The notes beneath the pieces are model-generated. The model was not told the DNA's origin and did not search any database. It worked only from the letters and a program-made list of their open reading frames with translations. From NCBI GenBank assembly GCA_950106755.1, contig OX467082.1, forward strand, positions 35,464,001-35,528,000: DNA of 64,000 nucleotides, written 5' to 3'. The position numbers and the translations under genes are program-made. Shown here one piece after another: positions 58,477 to 64,000 of this stretch (positions within the stretch are counted from its first letter, which is position 1; every line of letters starts with the position of its first letter). Source of the stretch: Climacium dendroides. Its lineage: Eukaryota > Streptophyta > Bryopsida > Hypnales > Climaciaceae.

Positions 58477-60384
58477 ATGGCGACAGTTGCGGGAACGACC
58501 ATGGCGGTGAGCGTGAAAGACGCTTTGCAGATTGCCACAGGGCAAGGATTGCAAGCTGGGAAGAGCCAGATGCTGGCATCTCGCGTCGCTTTTGGGACGA
58601 ACCAAGCGTCGCTCAGAAGCAAGGGCGCCATCCGATGCAGACCTACCGGTAGTGCGGTGACGAGGAACGTCGTGACCTCGAACTCCAGCTCCGCGACCGT
58701 GACGCGAGGGCCAACCGAGCAGTCGAGTCGCAACCCCAAGCTGGCGACCGTCTTGGTAGCCGAGAAGCTGAGCGAGAGCGGGCTGTCTCTTTTGCGCCAG
58801 GTCTCCAACGTGGATTGTCTCTACAATCTCACCAAGGAGGAGCTCTGCGCGAAGATTGGCGATTACGACGCGTTGATCGTGCGGAGCGCGACGAAAGTCA
58901 CCCGCCAAGTGTTCGAAGCCTCCAAGGGGCGCCTCAAGGTGGTAGGCAGAGCTGGCGTGGGAATCGACAACGTCGACTTGGATGCGGCGACTGAATTGGG
59001 ATGCCTGGTGGTGAACGCGCCGACGGCGAACACCGTCGCGGCGGCGGAGCACGGAATTGCTCTCCTCACGGCCATGGCGCGCAACGTCGCACCGTCGGAC
59101 GTATCCATGAAGAGCGGTAAGTGGGAGCGCAACAAGTACGTCGGGGTGTCGTTGGTGGACAAAACGCTGGCCGTGATGGGATTCGGCAAAGTCGGCTCCG
59201 AGGTCGCGCGGAAAGCGAAAGGATTGGGAATGCACGTGGTCTCGCACGACCCTTACGCCTCGGCGGACCGCGCACGCGCCGTCGGTGTAGAGCTCGTGAG
59301 CTTCGATGAAGCGCTCGCGCGCGCGGATTTCATCTCGCTCCACATTCCGCTCACTCCCACCACGGACAAGATTTTGAATGACGAGGCGTTCGCCAAGTGC
59401 AAGAAGGGCGTGCGGATCGTCAACGTGGCACGCGGGGGGGTGATCGACGAGCCCGCTCTGCTACGCGCGTTGGACGCCGGCGTCGTCGCGCAAGCCGCAT
59501 TGGATGTGTTCACGACCGAGCCACCGAAGGAGGGAGATTCCTCGTTTGCTTTGGTGCAGCATAAGAACGTGATCGCCACCCCGCATCTCGGGGCCAGCAC
59601 CGTCGAAGCGCAGGAAGGCGTGGCGGTGGAAATTGCCGAAGCAGTCGCAGGCGCGCTGGCAGGGGAGCTCGCGGCTACAGCCGTGAATGCGCCCATGGTC
59701 CCCGCCGAGGTCATCGCGGAACTCACCCCGTACGTGGTCCTCGCGGAGAAGCTGGGACGATTAGCTGTGCAGTTAGTGTCCGGTGGCGCCGGCGTGAAGC
59801 AAGTGAAGGTGGTATACAAATCCGCCCGCGACGACGGCGACTTGGACACGCGCCTCCTGCGAGCCATGATCACCAAGGGCCTCATCGAGACCGTGTCGAG
59901 CGCGTTCATCAATCTCGTGAACGCCGATTACGTCGCCAAGCAGCGCGGCTTGAAAATCAGCGAGGAGAGAGAGCCTTCCGACGCCGGTAGCTTCGCTCCC
60001 CTGGAGAACGTGTCGGTGACGATCGCCGACGTTGATTCCCGCTTTGCCAGCGCCACCGGCGAGCAAACGCGCAGCATCACCTTGGAAGGCAAAGTGAAGG
60101 ACGGCGTGCCGCACCTCTCCAAGGTCGGCAGCTTTAGCGTGGACGTGAGCTTGGAAGGCAGCATCATCTTGTACCGCCAGGTCGACCAGCCTGGCATGAT
60201 CGGCAAGGTCGGGTCCATTCTCGGAGAAGACAACATCAACATCGCCTTCATGAGCGTGGGACGAACCTTGCGAGGCTTGGATGCCATTGTCGCCATCGGC
60301 ATCGACGACGACGTCAGCAAGGCCACCATTCAGAAGCTTGCGGCCATTCCTGCCATCGGAGAGTTGGTGTCCTTGAAGTTGTAA
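58477..60384 (+). CDS. PGDH: D-3-phosphoglycerate dehydrogenase, plastid type (EC 1.1.1.95)
   Basis: Single uninterrupted frame of 635 residues; catalyses the NAD-dependent oxidation of 3-phosphoglycerate to 3-phosphohydroxypyruvate, the first step of the phosphorylated serine pathway in plastids. Residues 1 to about 87 are Ser/Thr/Ala/Arg-rich with few acids, as expected of a plastid transit peptide; conserved sequence begins at KLATVLVAEKLSESG. NAD fold: GFGKVG at 235-240 with the acidic D258. Catalytic residues: R319 (NVARGG), E348 (TTEPP), H370 (ATPHLGAS). The intervening ASB-type domain (about 405-555) is followed by the ACT domain, about 562-635 (QVDQPGMIGKVGSIL), which senses serine in related enzymes. 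The start is the first ATG of the frame; an upstream in-frame GTG is not used as a start here. The coding region is intronless and strongly GC-rich compared with the other genes and flanks. Confidence 0.95.
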   Translation: MATVAGTTMAVSVKDALQIATGQGLQAGKSQMLASRVAFGTNQASLRSKGAIRCRPTGSAVTRNVVTSNSSSATVTRGPTEQSSRNPKLATVLVAEKLSESGLSLLRQVSNVDCLYNLTKEELCAKIGDYDALIVRSATKVTRQVFEASKGRLKVVGRAGVGIDNVDLDAATELGCLVVNAPTANTVAAAEHGIALLTAMARNVAPSDVSMKSGKWERNKYVGVSLVDKTLAVMGFGKVGSEVARKAKGLGMHVVSHDPYASADRARAVGVELVSFDEALARADFISLHIPLTPTTDKILNDEAFAKCKKGVRIVNVARGGVIDEPALLRALDAGVVAQAALDVFTTEPPKEGDSSFALVQHKNVIATPHLGASTVEAQEGVAVEIAEAVAGALAGELAATAVNAPMVPAEVIAELTPYVVLAEKLGRLAVQLVSGGAGVKQVKVVYKSARDDGDLDTRLLRAMITKGLIETVSSAFINLVNADYVAKQRGLKISEEREPSDAGSFAPLENVSVTIADVDSRFASATGEQTRSITLEGKVKDGVPHLSKVGSFSVDVSLEGSIILYRQVDQPGMIGKVGSILGEDNINIAFMSVGRTLRGLDAIVAIGIDDDVSKATIQKLAAIPAIGELVSLKL

Positions 60385-61009
60385 CCCCAAATTTAGGGCT
60401 AGATCAACGCTCCATAAATATTTTAGCTCCCTTCATCGCTTGCTGCCGCGTTGATGGAGGTGCAGAGGTCGATTGTGTCCCGTTGATCGGGAGCCACTGG
60501 CCGGGTGCTTTTGTATTTGCGTAGGAAGTCTCCGATCCGTAAGACTCTCTTCCTTGTACTTTGGATCTCAGTAATGGGATCACCAATTTTGTCAATATTT
60601 GAAACTTTTTTTTTGTTCAGTGTTTCGCTCGTGTCGTTCTTTCTCTGGAAATAAGATTTCTTTTTCGCAAATTGTAGTTCAAGGATCCATGTGTCTTCAT
60701 ATTGTTGACTCTTGTGCCGTGTGGGTACTACTGTATGTCTTGTCTGTGGTAACAAAGTGCTAACTATGATGCTTGTAGTTATGGCCTTTCAATTTAGTGC
60801 AGTTTTCTTAATCGTCAGTCTCCCGCAGCCGACGATGTGCGCGCAGCAGGGAAGTAGTAAGGGCTGAGTTTGGTCACATACTCGATTTGTTAGGTCGATT
60901 TTCGCAAGTTCTTGTAGAGTTAATTGGCTATCACGACAAACAAGGCGTATGCGTCCAATCCCGGCGTGAAAGAGTACTCCTCTTTGTTGATTCTTTCGGC
61001 CAGAATATC
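60385..61009 (+). other. PGDH 3' flank
   Basis: Probable 3' untranslated region and downstream spacer; no gene recognised. Confidence 0.35.
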
Positions 61010-61225
61010 TGCAAGGCATATGCTGCGCGGAGATACACACTCGATGGCACATTCTTCGAGCATTGTGTCTGCTCGTTGCTTGAGAAGGCATATTAGTTGA
61101 GCGTCGCATCTGCGCATTGGTTCAGGAAGGCACATGCAATTCTTTGAGCGTAATATCTGCACGGTGTTTGAGGAGGCATATTCTTGGAGCATGTACGTCT
61201 GAAAATTGCTTGAGAAGGCACAGAG
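61010..61225 (+). repeat. Degenerate ~43-46-bp tandem repeat
   Basis: Units with TTGAGAAGGCATAT / TTCAGGAAGGCACAT / TTTGAGGAGGCATAT / TTGAGAAGGCACA, each followed by a GAGC...TCTG segment, recur four to five times at 41-46-base spacing. Confidence 0.6.
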
Positions 61226-64000
61226 TTTCAGTCTCGATCACGGGGAACTAAGTTATTAATTTTCCAAAATACCAAGATGTTTTTGACTACATCGTGAATA
61301 CTCCGACAAGCATCAAGCATCGACATAGGGAATTCAGTGATTCGTATTCAGAACTTCATTCGCCATCTGTCGCATTATTAAAAATTCTTTCACTGGGAAA
61401 AAGGTTGTGAACTTAGAAGGCAATATTCTCTAGTCACCCATGAAATCAACTTAAACATTCCTTTTCCTGCGAAAGCTCCAGGGAGAGAGAACCTTTTCCT
61501 ATGTGAAAAGCAAGTATCGGTACAAATGGGGCATAGTGCTGGCTTTTGAAGTTTGCTGTTACGAATTTCTGCGTCTTCCATATACCAGTATGGCAGATGC
61601 TCTCACCGACCATTTGCCCTGAACAGTCTCGGTGTCGGTGCGTCTACAAGGATTAGGATACGGCAACATGCTGCAATCGTGCAACTTTCATTTCGCAAAG
61701 TGATGCACGGACAACGCTGTACAGTTCACGCAGGTAGAACACGCCAGGAGTCTTTTGCGCATTTCGAGGGACGTACTGTATGTTGAATCCAGTGAGAAAT
61801 CTACTCCGTGCCGGCGACGAAAATTCAACAGTGAATCCAACGATTTCCAAGAACCGATCGACGCGTCTCACCGAACAGGGGAAATCATTGGATCGACTGG
61901 CTCAATGATTCTGTCGATCGCTCTGCACCAAAGTACTCTCCAACGACTTGTCCACCACCATGATTCTCGAGAGGGCAGGACTCAAAATGCACATTCGCCG
62001 CAGCACATCGTTGCAACCTTTTTATCGATCGAGGGATCAAGCTTCATGTACAAACTGACTTCTATACATAATATTATTGCAGAATAGTGAATATGAAAAA
62101 GTGAAACTATACAAGTATACAGTTCTTAACAGTCTTAATTTGTCTGTTCAATTTTTCTCAAGAACGAGATACATCGGCTGCATCTTCGAACACATTTCAT
62201 TCAAATTTACATTTCTACATTCATGGTACAAATGTGCTGGTATACGAAGCTCCATGGTTTTCAGAATATCGACGCATGGAGCAACACTCTTTAACACTAA
62301 GTGTGAACATACGTTAATAGAGGTAGTCATACTTTCTTCACCAAGCAAACTTTGAGGTAGAATGAGAATTTGGTGAGGAAAAAGAGGAGCCAATGGGGAG
62401 CAATTCTAAGTTAAGAAGGTGTGACATTCCTAATTGGTGGTGGAGAATGTGAAACTACAAAGAATGGGCTACTGGGATAAGTTTGTTTGGTTTAGGGACC
62501 CAATTAGACAAACATCAATGACAAAGGGTGAAACTACGGAGCTTAAGGGAATATGCTTTGCTCGCAAATGCTTCTCTGCATCCAATCTTTTGCTTTAGAG
62601 CATAATAATCAATGTGCAAAAGCTTTCCTAGCATAAATATATTCTTCTAGGGAGAGCCAATGTGAAGCCAATAGAGAGGAGGCACGTCCCCATTCAACTC
62701 CCTAGCAGTGAAGAAGGTGTGACTATCCCTTATTATATAAGACTTTCTAGCGTGCTTCATTTCTCCAAAGTTGAGAGCACCATGAAACTATTGTAGTGTC
62801 CTATGTAGCATATTTGATTCTTAAAGCTAACTATCTTTCAATTACAAAATATGTTCTGAATGATGGTAGTGCCTACTAAACTTAATTTCATGTATAGTAC
62901 ATCACTATGTGACAATCAATATACTTAGCATAATATTTAGCATACTTGATACAAATTAATTATATTTAGCATAATACTTAGTATACTATTTTGAAGAGTT
63001 TAATATCATTTGTTTCAACAACTTCAAGGCCAATGATTCATATAGGTCAAAATAGAATCAAATATATAAGACTTCTCTAACCTATTCATCTAGAGCAAGT
63101 GTAAAGCAATTAAACATTTGAAAGCTATAACCAACAAAAAAAATTATAATATTTTGGCTAAAATTATATTATATAAATTTTTTTGTTGCTTTCAATGGAC
63201 AAATTTGCCTAAAGCCTAATCAAAAGTTTAAAGCACATTTATGAATTTTTAAATTTTTTTGATGATGTAGTCAATAAAAGTATAGAAATGGATGGTTATA
63301 ATTGAAATTTGTAGAAATATGCATATAGAAACCTTGTAAATTTCCCTCTTTAACAATAAATTTTTGTAACATCAAAATGTTGGAAACAAATGCTCTTAAT
63401 TCAAAACTCTTTTTCTCTATAATATCATATCTTTAAACACCACAAAATATTGCAATGGAAATATGATGAAATAGAAGTTACAATAAATGGATCAATGTTT
63501 AAGATCCCATAAGTCTCTCTAATGTCAAATGTCCATGCCACAAGTATCCTTGCACTTTGAAATCACCACAAATATTAGTTTTTATTGAGATTGTACAATT
63601 AAAAAGGTTTGACTATAATAAAAATTCTAGAAATTAATCCTTATTTGAAGTTTTTTCCAGAAACTCTAAACTATTATAATTTTGTTTAGTAATGTTAGAA
63701 TTTTTTATAAAATAACATAGAAATTAGAACACTTTGTTGTTTTAGATGAAATTTCAATAAACCAGTTAAGAATGAAAAAGAAACCAACATTGATATATAA
63801 CTATATAAGTCAATGCAATTGAGAAAAATTTAATGGAAAGACTAATAGCAAGTTGGATAATCTTTAATTGTATGAATTATGGGTCAACTTGAAGTATCTT
63901 TTTTTGCAACCCAACTACATTGCAAAAAAATTTAATAGGTGTATAATTGATCCTTTGGCATTGTATGCTTTTGCACTTTAATAATTACACCAAAATGTTT
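61226..64000. other. Gene-free stretch to the window end
   Basis: 61.2-62.1 kb has balanced composition but no recognisable coding sequence. 62360-62735 is related to the repeats at 16620-16760 and 31560-32000 (GAAGGTGTGAC...TCCC, GAGCCAATGGGGAGC). From 62.75 kb the DNA is AT-rich and featureless. Confidence 0.4.

Noticed and set aside
58441..59343. 300-codon minus-strand frame over PGDH, and others like it
   Set aside because: Antisense shadows caused by the high third-position GC of the PGDH gene.
1..64000. CRISPR arrays, operons, bacterial promoters
   Set aside because: The gene structure is eukaryotic; the tandem repeats have no spacer pattern.

Overview
The window is nuclear DNA of a plant. 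Coding exons are split by short introns with plant GT-AG borders (CAG/GT and TGCAG/ ends). The gene set is eukaryotic and plant-like: BOBBER/NudC-type proteins, NOP58, a plastid-type phosphoglycerate dehydrogenase and a heavy-metal-associated (HMA) protein. Intergenic DNA is very AT-rich and full of dispersed repeats, small DNA transposons and minisatellites. GC-rich coding islands in an AT-rich background, and an intronless PGDH coding region, would fit a bryophyte or another seed-free lineage. The sequence alone does not settle the species.

Layout. 1-3.3 kb: AT-rich repeats, then the 3' side of an HMA-domain gene (3311-4835, minus, three exons). 4.8-7.4 kb: GC-richer non-coding DNA upstream of it. 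7.4-9.5 kb: AT-rich DNA with a decayed MITE. 9553-14495: a complete hAT transposon with an 8-bp target duplication and a four-exon transposase broken by two in-frame TAG codons; a second copy of its target sequence lies just downstream. 15489-16201: two tandem Harbinger/Tourist-like MITEs sharing one TAA. 19691-26766: a 7-kb inverted-repeat structure with ~2.1-kb near-identical arms, each carrying an 83-bp minisatellite. 28575-31090 (minus): a six-exon NudC/BOBBER gene. 35532-38180 (plus): an eight-exon NOP58 gene. 39441-41595 (plus): a second six-exon NudC/BOBBER gene with the same exon pattern. 42.0-45.0 kb: a Stowaway-like MITE, a 73-bp x5 repeat and a ~250-bp tandem repeat. 45-56.7 kb: AT-rich repeats. 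56761-56996: a 236-bp MITE with 31-bp terminal repeats. 58477-60384 (plus): PGDH, preceded by a probable 5'UTR intron. 60.4-64 kb: non-coding DNA and repeats.

The host genes do not form one pathway. NOP58 acts in box C/D snoRNP and ribosome assembly, the two NudC proteins are Hsp90-type co-chaperones, PGDH starts plastid serine synthesis, and the HMA protein probably binds metal. The two NudC paralogs flank NOP58 in opposite orientations. The least ordinary structures are the large inverted repeat, the hAT element with its neighbouring related empty site, and the HMA protein with its domain at the C-terminus behind a long Asn/His/Gly-rich region. All exon models come from reading splice signals and protein family patterns by eye; no alignment or transcript data were used.
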